Source: Acanthosoma haemorrhoidale (lineage: Eukaryota > Arthropoda > Insecta > Hemiptera > Acanthosomatidae). From it: a stretch of 64,000 bases of DNA. The translations under genes and the position numbers were made by a program. The notes beneath the pieces were generated by a model. It worked only from the letters and a program-made list of their open reading frames with translations. It did no database searches and was not told the origin of the DNA. Positions 45,083 through 56,200 of the stretch are shown piece by piece; within the stretch, counting starts at the first letter, position 1; each line of letters starts with the position of its first letter. The stretch lies in NCBI GenBank assembly GCA_930367205.1, contig OV884014.1:75371104-75435103 (forward strand). The letters are read 5' to 3'.

Positions 45083-46375
45083 GATGGCGAAACTTCCAGT
45101 GACCTTGTTATGATAGAGAAATACCTAAATTGGCCGGGCCCACTTGATAGAGAGTCACTGATGAAGTTGGCCGAAATGGAAGAGAAAGACGGATTGTACC
45201 CCATCCACCGTGCTTCGTCTGAAGGAAGAGCAGACGTGGTGAAGTACCTGCTCGATCTTGGAGTGGATGTCAACAGCAGAGACAGGCGCGAGTACTGGAC
45301 ACCTCTACATTGGGCAGCTGGGAAGAACATGCTGGAGGCGACGAAGCTGCTGCTGGAGCGAGGGGCGGACCCAGAGATGAAGGACAAGGGTCAGAGGACT
45401 CCCTTAGACCTAGCTGGAGCGGAAGGGTTCGTCAAGGTTGTAAAGGCTCTCTTGGAGAACGGGGCGTTCGTCAACACCAGGGACTCTTCAGGGAACACTC
45501 CGCTAGCTAAGGCATCCTCGAGGGGCTACATGGCGACAGTGCGGTTGTTGCTGGACAACGGAGCAGATGTAAACATGCGAAACTACCACCATGTGGAGGC
45601 CGTGCACTTTGCAACTATGGAGGGGCATACGGACGTGGTAAAGGTGCTGTTGGACCATGGTGCGGACATTCACCCCAAGAAGGAGAAGGACGCTCCTCTT
45701 TTGCACTGGGCTGCGGGTTACGGGGATGTGAACATGGTCAAGCTGATCCTCAACCGTGGTGAGCCCGTTGATGTTCGGAGCTCAGACGGCTTCACCGCCC
45801 TCTTCGCATCAGTGATCAGGGGAAGAGCAGGAGTGACAAGGCTGTTGCTGAACCTTGGGGCAGACTTGGAGGCCACAAACAGCGTCAACCACCAGCGGCC
45901 TCTGCACTGGGCCGCGATGTTCGATCAACAAGAGACCTTGAGGATACTTCTGGACCGTGGGGCGTTTGTGGACCCCAAGGACGACCAGGGGTGGACTCCT
46001 CTCCATCTGGCCGCAGCAAAGGGCTTCCTTGACCCCATGCGGATCCTCTTGAACTTCGGCGCAGACAAGAACGCTACAAATAGTTACGGGAGGACGCCGC
46101 TCCACCAGGCCGCTTGGAACAACATGGTGGAGGCTTCGCGGCTACTTCTGGACCATGGTGCAGACATTGACGCAGTAGACTACCAAGGCATGACCCCTCT
46201 GATGCTGGCTCAGAAGAACGGCCACACCGAAGCAGTACATTTGTTGCTGGGGAGAGGAGCCGAAAATGAATCGAAGGAGAGCAGCACTCCTCAACCTTCC
46301 CTCGAGAACGATGTAGAGGAAAATGTTACTCAGGATACTAACACAGATGAAATGATATATATAGTAGACAAGTAA
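45083..46375 (+). CDS. ANK gene 3, exon 2: secreted 11-repeat ankyrin protein with acidic tail
   Basis: With exon 1 the protein is 450 residues. Linker EKYLNWPGPLDRESLMKLAE is closest to gene 1. Eleven ANK repeats run from residue 56 (KDGLYPIHRASSEG) to about 415. Repeat 6 keeps the RGEPVDV signature shared with gene 1, and QRPLHWAAMFDQQE matches both paralogues, so whole exons were duplicated rather than single repeats shuffled. Unlike genes 1 and 2 it ends in about 33 acidic and Ser/Thr-rich residues (NDVEENVTQDTNTDEMIYIV). No membrane segment. The upstream in-frame GTG at 45050 is inside the intron and is not the start. Confidence 0.9.
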   Translation, partial: DGETSSDLVMIEKYLNWPGPLDRESLMKLAEMEEKDGLYPIHRASSEGRADVVKYLLDLGVDVNSRDRREYWTPLHWAAGKNMLEATKLLLERGADPEMKDKGQRTPLDLAGAEGFVKVVKALLENGAFVNTRDSSGNTPLAKASSRGYMATVRLLLDNGADVNMRNYHHVEAVHFATMEGHTDVVKVLLDHGADIHPKKEKDAPLLHWAAGYGDVNMVKLILNRGEPVDVRSSDGFTALFASVIRGRAGVTRLLLNLGADLEATNSVNHQRPLHWAAMFDQQETLRILLDRGAFVDPKDDQGWTPLHLAAAKGFLDPMRILLNFGADKNATNSYGRTPLHQAAWNNMVEASRLLLDHGADIDAVDYQGMTPLMLAQKNGHTEAVHLLLGRGAENESKESSTPQPSLENDVEENVTQDTNTDEMIYIVDK

Positions 46376-46466
46376 AACATTTCCTGAAACCTGAGAGTCA
46401 CACCATTATTACAAGTATTTACTATCTTATTGCAGAATATTTTAAACTAACAAATTTGAATGCATT

Positions 46467-46477
46467 AATAAAATAAA
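46467..46477 (+). terminator. Poly(A) signal of ANK gene 3
   Basis: AATAAA at 46467-46472 and again at 46472-46477, about 95 bases after the stop codon. Confidence 0.6.
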
Positions 46478-47269
46478 CAAATGATCATATTTTTACAATT
46501 TATAATAAATTACTTAGAAGTTATATGTTCTCAGTTATTTCCTGAAGCATTTCAAAATGTTAAACTCAGCAATAAAAGAACAGATATTAAAATTTCATAC
46601 CAGATTCCTTATCCTTTTAGATCACCATTAGTATTATAATCATTTTTTTTTTAAATCACGGTGACTGAACGATTACCCTAGGAAAAACAATTTTGTAAAT
46701 AACCTACTCAAGATTCCAAAACATTAATAATGTGTTGCATTAGTCAGTCAAATAAACCCAAAACTGAATATTAATTGTGGTATGGTTTCCCTTTACGTTT
46801 ATTAGTAACAATAAGATCGACAAAAAGACCGCAAAAAGTAATTTAAAATATTTATTCTTTAAAAAAAGGTTTTCCTCTGGTTTAGATTGATCCTGCGTAC
46901 AATCGATTGAGGCAGTGTGAGCAGGAATTCGGTATACTCGCTTTTTTATTTTTATTATTTTAGTATTTTGATATAACATTTAATTATTTTTTTAAATTAG
47001 ACTTTGATTTATATATGAGATATAGGAGGGAACTGTATGTAAGAAGAAAATTGGCTGTCTTAGAGTTAGAAATGCTCGTGGTTTCTGTATAATAGTTTCA
47101 AGATTCACGCATAACTAATCGTTTTATTTAAACTATAAATTTTGATGTATTAGGGAGCGGATCCTATCTCTAAAGTTCCTCTGTTAGATAATAGAAGCGT
47201 GATGGAGCCTAGGTGTACGAGATCCGCCATCTAGAGGCTAAAGTGAAGATATGACCGTGAGTGTAATCT
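46478..47269. other. AT-rich intergenic DNA
   Basis: No gene or recognised repeat. Confidence 0.4.
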
Positions 47270-47540
47270 TGCCACAAATGAGTGCCCCGTTAACGAAGGC
47301 TATTTTATAATAACTATAAATTCGTACAGCAGAGGGAGGGGGGCAGTTTCAATAAATCCTGATCAACAGACACTGAGTTTGCTTGTTATCAGTTAGAGGA
47401 GTGGGGTGGGGGGTGCTGTTAGTGGGCTCTTATTGAAGCCATCAGTTGCAATAAAGGACCTCAGAGTCTTCTTATGGCCGAAGATAGCAGTCACTCCTCA
47501 TCTCCGGTCGATGCAAATTAACTTATTTCTATCTACCCCC
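47270..47540. promoter_or_regulatory. GC-richer island, candidate conserved non-coding element
   Basis: Complex sequence with CTCTTATTGAAGCCATCAG, TTGCAATAAAGG and TCTTATGGCCGAAG, similar in style to the intronic islands at 11, 14.7 and 24 kb. The short open frames here show no family motif. Confidence 0.25.
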
Positions 47541-49434
47541 ACCCCCTTCATGTTCATCAGCTGTATTAGCTCTTTCCCGCCTTTTCTGCACCAATACTTT
47601 TCTTTTCTCTCCTGAACCACCCTGGGTTTGATCTCTTTTTTATTTTTTTTTACGTTTCTGTAGGTTTTTTCAATGTAACAAAGCCGTACAGTGTGACCGA
47701 GGTAAAAAAAGTACAAATCATGAAGGTGAAAATTCATTAAATGTAACTAACATTTTTTGTCAATAGTTAGCTATAAAACCCTGGTTGAATTCAATTTTCT
47801 TCTTAGAAATGTTCTATTCCAGTAAAAAGACATCATTATCCTTCAACGGCGAAATTTTAAAAGATGTAAACCGCTAAGTTACGGAAATAACTACGGACAT
47901 TTCAATTGATTAATCATACTCAAATAACTTGTTTTAAATCATGATATAGTTGTTGGGGGGAGGAGCGTTTCACAATCGAAGGCTGATATCTTTCCCAGAG
48001 AAGTGATAGTTTCTCCACAAAGATAGGGTAGTGGTCTTATGTAAATAAACCTTAAAATTTTAATAAAAAAATTAATATTGAAATGATAAATAATATATTA
48101 CAAATAATAAATAATTTATGCTCTGAAAATTAAAATAAATATAAAGTAGGAAAAAAGTAAAAAAATACGGCCTTTCTAGATTATAATAAGATTTAATTTT
48201 GATTAATGAGAAAGAAAATGAAAAAATAACTAAAGAAAAACCGACATTTCAAATAATAACAAAACCAAAATAAACAACTATAACTACTTAAATTAATAAA
48301 AAAATGGTTCAGCGATATGATGTTATGATCAATCGCTAAATGACGCAAAGATATAAAAATAACGAAAACCTTTTGCGGGGAGGTAAACCTACGTCCAACC
48401 TTTATGTTAAGAAGGCAGTCATGCTCAGCATAAACAATAGGGTGATGAGCCGGTGAGGATCGTGGTTGTAAAACTGTCGATTGGTGAGGGTATATAACAA
48501 AACAATATTTCACTCTATGAAAATTATAAAACCTCATATATTTAAAAAAAAAAACTATCTCTGAGACATAGCTAATGGTTCTATACTTAGAACAAAGGGG
48601 AACAAAACAAAAATATTTAAAAAAAATACAATTGTTTTTAATAACGAATTTTTGGTGTTTTTTTTCGTTTTAACAAATATTTCACGATCGAGAATAATCC
48701 AATAAATTAATTAAAATAACTCAAATGAAAAATCAAATTAAAATAACATAAATACTCGGGCTTAAACAGTAGTATATTACATTATTTTATAATTAAAGAT
48801 ATTTTAATAGATGATAATCTGTAAAATAATACTCCTGTTGAATCGCATAAAAATGCGTGATAGTAGTTGGATACTTTTCATAACCTTTACGAACACCATC
48901 CGGTCTTTCCTTAATGTTTTTAGTCAGGTCTAGTAATGGACCAGTGCTGGTATCTTACCCGACCGTGGGCGACTGGGACTTTTATTCAGCTTTTGTTGTG
49001 ACGGTGTAGAGAGTAAAGGATTAGTTGAGAATTTTATATCTTGTTATATGATCAACTCCCGATTTGGAGGATGTAGTGTAATATTATGAACTAATGTTAA
49101 GATATAGAGATTGTAAAAGTGGGGTAAATTCCGACTGTCATAAACGACTGCCTGTATGAAATATACCTTGTTTTTTTTGTTTGGGCCGATTTCCCCGACG
49201 GGAATCAAAGGTTCCATCTGTTGCGGAGAGTCGTTTAATGGCTGGAGGATTTTAGAGCTTACAACCCATCTTTTTTTGTTATTACGAAAGTAAGTGCCCG
49301 AAGGAATAGTATGTGTAGAGTAGTCACGTATTAACCCATTCGCTAGGAGGTGTGAAAAGGCATACTAGAAAACAAAGGGGCATAAAGGAAAACAATCTTG
49401 TGTTTAAGAGAAGGAGATCCGGTCCAAGATAGGA
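47541..49434. other. AT-rich intergenic DNA
   Basis: No gene, RNA or repeat confidently recognised. Confidence 0.4.
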
Positions 49435-49575
49435 TGGTATACTCAGAGTACGATAGTCTCTAAGTACGAGATACATAGAGTATACTTAGAGTACAATACT
49501 CTCTAAGTACGAGATACATAGAGTATACTTAGAGTACGATACTTTCTAAGTACGAGATACATAGAGTATACTTAA
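49435..49575 (+). repeat. 43-bp tandem repeat, about 3.3 units
   Basis: The word GAGATACATAGAGTATACTT recurs exactly 43 bases apart (49468, 49511, 49554), with one or two differences between units (GTACGATA versus GTACAATA). Confidence 0.85.
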
Positions 49576-49961
49576 AGAGGAGGCCGCACAAGGACTGGGT
49601 TGTGAGTTTCCACCCGGAGTGCATCACACTTGCTTGGCAGATTAGTCTTAAGGGCACCTTACACGTCTCTTAGTCACCTCTAGAGCTTTCGACTGAGCAC
49701 ATAACCCATACTCCTCATCTTTAGAGAAGTCATAGATGTACACTAGTAAGATTTAAGTTTATTAGTTAAGGTAGTAATATCTATGTAATCTGTTCGTTTT
49801 TTTTTTATTGATAGTAAATTCAGTAATTTCTCATTAAAACAATGAAATAATTTTATAGTAAAATATAAGTAATAAAACACGTTGCACCTAAATTTCTATT
49901 TTATATAAATGAATCCCTTCCATTTGATAATTTCGCTCATTTATGATGGTAAGTTACTTAA

Positions 49962-50580
49962 GTTTTTTTTTTTTTTTTTTTTTTTAAGCTCTCTAGTTAG
50001 AATTTTCGGATGAGGGATAAATATCAAATATTTAGGGTGATCGGATCCTTGTACTAGGAGGACCTGCTTGAAGGTGGTGTGAGAGGAGTAAGGAGTGTGG
50101 GAATCCTCGGTGGAGGTTGATTGTTACGGTACAGTGGTGAGAGTCCACTGGTGGCTAGGCCTAGAGTCAGCTACATTATATACAGGTTTTGTTATTTTAT
50201 AAAAATTATATAATGAATAAATAAGTATAATGATATACATTATACGTGACTGGACTAAACTGACTAATAAAGGTGATGGAGCTCACCTTTTTGATTCAAC
50301 TTAATACTAACTTACGTACTAATTCTTAACCTAATTTTTCCCCAACAGTCTGTTGCCATCGATGCGGGAGGGGTGATGGGGCCATAGTATTAAACACTGG
50401 GTAGGTTAGGTGCTGCAACGAGTAAAAAAACTTGATGTGTCTCCGGCGGATGAACTTTTTTTTTTTTTTTTTCCCTCTTAGCTTTCTAATTATAAGATTA
50501 AGGATGAGGGAAAAATAAAGGGATATTTGGGTTGAGCGGATCCTTGTACTAGGAGTACCTACTTGAAGGTGGTGTCAGGG
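49962..50580 (+). repeat. Nested T-run-headed repeats around repeat G copy 3
   Basis: Two related units each start with a long T-run (49962-49985 and 50455-50473). Each continues through GGATGAGGGA, CGGATCCTTGTACTAGGAG and CTTGAAGGTGGTGT. Between them lies repeat G copy 3 (50168-50455), which the second unit interrupts at GCGGATGAAC. The T-run start suggests reverse-strand poly(A)-tailed retroposons that inserted sequentially. Confidence 0.55.
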
Positions 50581-51589
50581 AAACAACTTGTTAATTTATG
50601 ATTTAGTTCATCACTGTACTTGGGTAGAGAGAAGGAACGCGAAGCTGATTTATATTTTATTTTAATTTAAAATTTAAATAATACAGTTAAAATGAGTGAT
50701 TTGACGATGACAGTCCCATACAGTGTGGTATATGAGGAACTCTTTAAGTGTAAACCTGATTTGAAGCAAGGTCTACTAACAAGGTAGCCATCTCTTCGAG
50801 ACGACCATGCGGACCACATAATTCCAGAGATCCATAAACTAGTTTTAATCCAAACTAAGCTTACAAAATAGCAATAAAAGCAATTGCTTCCATTAAGCGA
50901 AGAAGCATTACAACTAGTAATTCATAAATGAAGGGAAGGAGGGACAAAAAAACAAAAAAAAACAATTGTAAGCATTCTAAAAACTTTTTTAAATACCCTT
51001 GAATTAATATTTCTCATATTGAAAGCAGTCAATTCAAGTCCGATATTGATAATCCATAAAATTTAATCAATAGATTCCAAAAATTAAAAAAAGGTATGGG
51101 GCTTGTGTCGTATATGGAAAAACTGGGCGCAGCTTTAATTTTTGAACTACATTACTCTGAAAAAAAAAGTGATCATTTTAAAAACTACTTCAAGGTATTG
51201 CCAGGAATAGACATTTCGGGTAATATTTATATAAAACTGTTAAAAAAAAAAAAAAAATGGTTTTATTTTCTCTTAATATAAAACGAAATAATTAATATTA
51301 CCAACTGTAACGATTTTGTGATCAACATAACTAATTTAAATAATCAATAATAAACGCTCCAATTATTTAGTTATAATAATACCTAGATAGGAGTGAATTA
51401 TTGATTTGTGGGCAGAAATTGTTGTGCAGTAATAACTTAACTCACAACCACCTCACAAATCCCGGACTAACTTACTTTTGTAACTGCAGGGAATTAAAAA
51501 AAAAAAAAATTGATTAAAGGACAAAATAGATTTTTTTTTACTTTCTACGAAAATAACTCATTTAATCTAAAGATCGAATGGTACATTTA
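50581..51589. other. AT-rich intergenic DNA beside the gypsy insertion
   Basis: Many A- and T-runs, no gene recognised. Confidence 0.4.
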
Positions 51590-51593
51590 GCTC

Positions 51594-52287
51594 TGTAACC
51601 GCCCCGACTAGGATCTCAGGAATCTTAGGAGAAAGTAGGAAGGGTAACCATTTAAAAGGAATAACAAGTTTAAAATTAAAGGGTGATTTAATGAACAAAA
51701 AATATAAGATTACCAGCTCTCACACAACTACGAAAGCTACTATTTAGCCACTACTAATTAAAATAAAATGTCATTCAATTCTATTTTCCATTACAAAATT
51801 TAAAGAGTAAAGTCGGGATTTGACAGTCAGCCACATGCTCCATTTAGCTGGCAACTATGTTACAGACGGAAAAGAAAAGTCCACATACTTTTGATCAAGT
51901 CCGGTATCCACATTACCCCTACAATATGAATGGTTTGTCTCTCACTCAATCACTACCGTAACCTCTTCCAACCACACAGAAACACGGACTGACTGTTTTT
52001 TTATTACTATCACCCTACTCGCGTGCGACCAGGGCGTGGTCGTCGTAAGTAGGGATGACTAAGGGCCAATAAACAAGGTTTGTTCAGGGTCGGGCCATGT
52101 TCCCACGGTTAAGTTCGTAGAACAAATAGGAGAGTGCTATTAACTATCAGCTGTCTTCCGAGAACATCTTAGCACGTGCAGTCTCCTATTCCGCTTCATC
52201 ACCAGGCCCTGAAGGCAAACGGTCGTCTGTTGGTTTCGTTATTCACCTTTCACAATCTAACAGTCCCAACAGACGCCGATCCTTACA
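51594..52287 (-). repeat. 3' LTR of the gypsy element, 694 bp
   Basis: On the + strand it begins TGTAACCGCCCCGACTAGG and ends CCGATCCTTACA. It reads as identical to the other LTR throughout. A second target-site half lies just to its left. Confidence 0.95.
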
Positions 52288-52299
52288 TTACCCTCCCGC
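52288..52299 (-). other. Polypurine tract
   Basis: On the minus strand GCGGGAGGGTAA immediately precedes the 3' LTR (TGTAAGG), the position where plus-strand DNA synthesis is primed in LTR elements. Confidence 0.7.
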
Positions 52300-52303
52300 T
52301 AAC

Positions 52304-52334
52304 AAAAGAGTGGATCCTAGAGGACCACTCTTTT
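52304..52334. other. Perfect 10-bp hairpin before the polypurine tract
   Basis: AAAAGAGTGG (52304-52313) and CCACTCTTTT (52325-52334) are exact inverted repeats with an 11-base loop that can pair further (TCC with GGA). It lies in the 3' untranslated part of the element. Function unknown. Confidence 0.7.
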
Positions 52335-52442
52335 TAACCACAAGGTATTCTACAAATTAACTACAAACTATTCTTAATCCAATATACTTAACCTATTTTA
52401 ACAACTTAGCCTAGGATTTACAACTACACCTAACACACCCAA

Positions 52443-52796
52443 TTAGCACTGCACATGGTCTATTTCCCTGGGTTGGTGGATCACCTGGTCCATCTCCTGC
52501 TGTAGATCGACACCTTCTTTAACTTGGGCGTTTGCGTTCCCTCTTCTAACTAGCCACAATCGCAATCCCCAGGCGCCTAGCGCGCCCAGGAGTATTATCA
52601 TCATGCCCGCTAGTGAATTCCAAAACCACTTCCTCTTGCTCTCTCGGTCTTCGTCCACATCTTGGATTGCCCTTGATAAAGCTGTGAGCCGGGCCTCGTC
52701 TACCGCCCATCGTCCCGCTTCCAGGTCACCGTCTCGCTCCAGGGCCGTCCAGGCTTCTTGCACGTCCTCTCCTAGCAGCGGCTCTCTCGTGTTAGT
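52443..52796 (-). pseudogene. Env-like remnant, downstream part with transmembrane segment
   Basis: Continues in the same frame as the upstream env-like ORF after a single TAA at 52799-52797. It has a charged region, then a hydrophobic segment of about 23 residues (with MMIILLGALGAWGLRLW) and a basic stop-transfer and short cytoplasmic tail. That is the C-terminal layout of envelope proteins in insect gypsy-like elements. Env proteins mediate membrane fusion, but here the surface part is absent and a stop lies upstream, so function is unlikely unless the stop is read through. A GTG used as a start at 52763 would be arbitrary. Confidence 0.55.
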
Positions 52797-53240
52797 TTAC
52801 GTCGCTACTCCGTGAACCTCGGCAGCTTGGTAATACCGATGGGCCTCTTCAGATCTAGTACCTGTGAACAGATTCAATTCCGCAGGCAACACACCAGCCA
52901 CCGTTTGGAGTATCTCGCTTAATGACTGTGGGGACAATAGAGTCTGACTTACTTTACCCAGGGACACCTGTTCTAACCCCGCGTACAAGTCCCGCAAGTC
53001 GAGACCAGCTTTAAGGGCTGTGACCTCCATATTCCTCAAATTTGACATAAGGGACAGGGATAGGTTAGTGTAGAGGGACAGGTAGTCAAGGCGGTTTTCT
53101 AATGTACCCAACCTCTTGTGAGTGGACGTTATCTCGTTCTTTAGCGTTCTCGCTACCTGCACCAGCGTACGCGCATTCTCTTCCGTCCTCTGCCCCAAAC
53201 GTCGCGTGATGGTGAGGTGCTCCTCCGTTAAGTGCACCAT
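52797..53240 (-). pseudogene. Env-like remnant, upstream coiled-coil part
   Basis: 147 codons from an ATG at 53240, 15 bases after the pol stop. It is helical and heptad-rich (with LGTLENRLDYLSLYTNLSLS), followed by a segment with LLSPQSLSEILQTVAGVLP. This resembles the region behind the fusion peptide of baculovirus F-type envelope proteins captured by insect retroelements. The surface subunit, furin site and fusion peptide are not seen, so it is a truncated env. Resemblance is by layout and motif impression, not by alignment. Confidence 0.5.
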
Positions 53241-53255
53241 TTTCTCATTAGTCTC

Positions 53256-56200
53256 CTAGTCTCTCCTTGATCGTAAGGGATACGGAGAACGTGGACAGGT
53301 GGTAGGAGGATCCTCATCGGGAGTCCACGTGGGGTCCCGAGGGTCTTCGGTTTCTTCAGGCTCCACCGATTCCTCTCTCATCCACCAAGGGGTGACGTGG
53401 TCGACCATACCTTGCACAGGTGGCGAACCCTCCGTCCTCTCCGTCGAGGCATCCTGGGCCTGTGAGGGCTCGAGTTGTTCGTTTTCTACGACCCGTTCTT
53501 TTTCCTGGGTCCTGGTGGCAGTTGGCCGCGGTTGAGCGTCATAATCATCGCCGTCTTCCTCCATGGTGGGGATTAAGCAAAGTTCGTCCTCCGAATCCGT
53601 GCCATACTCGCTCTCCTCGTCCGCCCTTGTGCTTGACGGTTCCTCCTTGTTAGCCTCTGTGGTCAATACCGGGGACGGCTTTAACCGATTTATATGCACC
53701 ACCACTTCGCGCCCCGTAGATAATCGCACCCGGTAATTTACCTCTGATAGCTTCTGCAGCACCTTATGTGGTCCTGTCCAGGGCCAGTGAAACTTCTTGA
53801 AGTTTCCAGGCTTTATCGCCGACACGTGTAATAACACTTCATCGCCCACTGCCAGGGTGCGTAGCTTGCGTTTTCGATTGCACCATTTACTACGGGCTTT
53901 CCATGCCTTCTCCGCTCGATCCCGAGCGTCCTTGTAAGCATCACGTAGTCGGTTCTCCACCTCACTGGCTATCTCCGACGTCTCTTCGTAACTATCGCCG
54001 ATTACCGGAGCCGTCCAGCACCCCGGGTTGTTCAACTCACGGCCAAACACCAAATAGTTCGGGGAGTATCCCGTCGATGGGTGGGGAATAGCTCTGTAAG
54101 CCATGAGAGCGTATGGGATCCAGCGGTCCCAGTCTCTGCCATCCCTGCGAGCGAAGTGCGCCACTGAGTCACTCAACGTCCTATGGAATCTCTCGAGCAT
54201 TCCGTTGCATTCTGGGTGATACGGAGTGGTTTGTATCTTCTTGCTACCCAGGATCCGACAGACTTCCTTCATGAGTTTCGAAACAAAGTTTCGACCTTGG
54301 TCTGTTAGTAGCCGTGCCGGTACTCCGTGTCGAGCAACAATACTCTCCACATATGCCTTGGCGGTTTCTTCAGCCGTCTCTTCGCGTATGGCTACTGCCT
54401 CTGGATAACGGCTAAGGTGATCGATGAAGGTCAGCAAATACTTGTTCCCACGTCCACTCCTTGGGAATGGTCCCACGATGTCCAAGGATATTTGTTCAAA
54501 GGGTTCCGTTGGGAAGTATGGTTTTTGTAATGGGGCCTTCAAGCTAACGGGTGTCTTTCTTCGGGCACACGATAGGCAAGTCCGCACATGTTCTTTGACG
54601 TCCTTTGCTAGGGTTTCCCAATGGTAGTTCTTTCGTACCAGCATTTCCATTCTTTCAGCTCCCGGGTGCCCTGCCCACGGGGCATCGTGGCAGCTTTGTA
54701 GGATCTCCGCTCGCATTGAAGTCGGAATCATCAACCTCCATACCTCTGGTGATGCTCCCTCCGGAGCTAGGTACATCACCCCTTCCTCATCTCTGCGAAC
54801 CCGTTCTCCTTCCTTTTTGGCAATTTTTTCACACCAGCTATCGTTGCTCTGCTCCTTCATTACTCTTGCTCGAAAGTCCCGGGGGGTCTCCAGCCTCACC
54901 AAGGCCACTGCTCTACTTAGCGCGTCGGCATTCGTGTGCCGGTGGCCAGGCTTGTGTGTCACCTCATACTCAAATTCCTCTAATCTTAGGGCCCACCTCG
55001 TCAATCTTGACGAAGGATCCCTGAGACTGAGCATCCACCTTAAAGCCGCATGATCAGTAATAAGTTCAAACCGTCTCCCTAGTAAGTAGCAACGGAATTG
55101 TTTAGTTGCCCAGACCACCGCTAGTAATTCTCTCTCCGTGACCGAATAGTTCCTCTCGGCCTTGGACAACTGTCTGCTTGCATAAGCGATAGGTCGTTCC
55201 CCTCCATTCCGACGTTGGGATAAGACAGCCCCTACCGACGTTCCGGAGGCGTCCGTTGCTAGCAGGAACGGGTCTGCGAAATCCGGGTAGATGAGAATAT
55301 TTTCAGAACACAGTTCCCCTTTTAGTTTCGCAAAAGCCCCTTCTGCCTCGGGGCCCCAGTCAAATTTCGTGGTCTCCGAGGTCAGCACCGTTAGCGGTTT
55401 CGCTTTCTCGGCGAAGCAAGGCACAAACCGACGGTAATACCCGGCCAACCCGAGAAAGGCTCTTACTTCCTTACGATTCGTCGGGCGCGGGTACTCCTTG
55501 ACGGCTTTAATTTTGGATGGGTCTGGTTGTATCCCTTGCCGGGTTACGACATGTCCTAGGTAGGCCACTTCTTCCACCGCGAATCTACACTTCTTCAAGT
55601 TGATCTTCAAGTCGGCTCCTCTTAGCTTGTCCAGTACAAGTCGCAGTCTTTTGGCGTGTTCCTCGATGGTCGTGCTGAAGATGATCACGTCATCTAGGTA
55701 CACGAAGCAGACTTCCCCTTTCAGCTGCATCAGTAACTCGTCCATGAGCCGCTGGAAGGTGGCCGGTGCCCCGGCGAGCCCAAACGCCATGCGGTTATAC
55801 TCGAAATGCCCTCCGACCGTGGTGAAGGCAGTCTTCTCTCGGTGTTCGGGTGCTATCTGAATCTGGTGATAGCCACTGGCTAGGTCTAAGGTCGAGAAAT
55901 ACTGGCTCTTCCCCAGTTGTTCCAGCGTCTCATTTATAAGCGGTAACGGGTATGCATCTACTCTGGTCACTTCGTTCAGGCCTCTGAAGTCCGTACAAAA
56001 CCGATATTTAATTTCTCCGTCTTCGCTCTTCTTCTGTACCAGAACAACAGGTGCCGCCCAAGGGCTGTCGGATGGCGATATTATTTCTTTGGCCAACATA
56101 TCGCCCAGATGTTTCTTGACAACCTCCCGTTGTGCGAAGGGGACCCGATACGGTCGTTTGCAGATTGGCCTTACATCTCCGGTCTCTATCCGATGTTCTA

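Noticed and set aside
28344..46375. Bacterial (Wolbachia-type) origin of the ANK genes
   Set aside because: Each gene has spliceosomal introns and eukaryotic signal exons, and the exons are GC-rich while Wolbachia is AT-rich. Transfer is not supported by anything visible.
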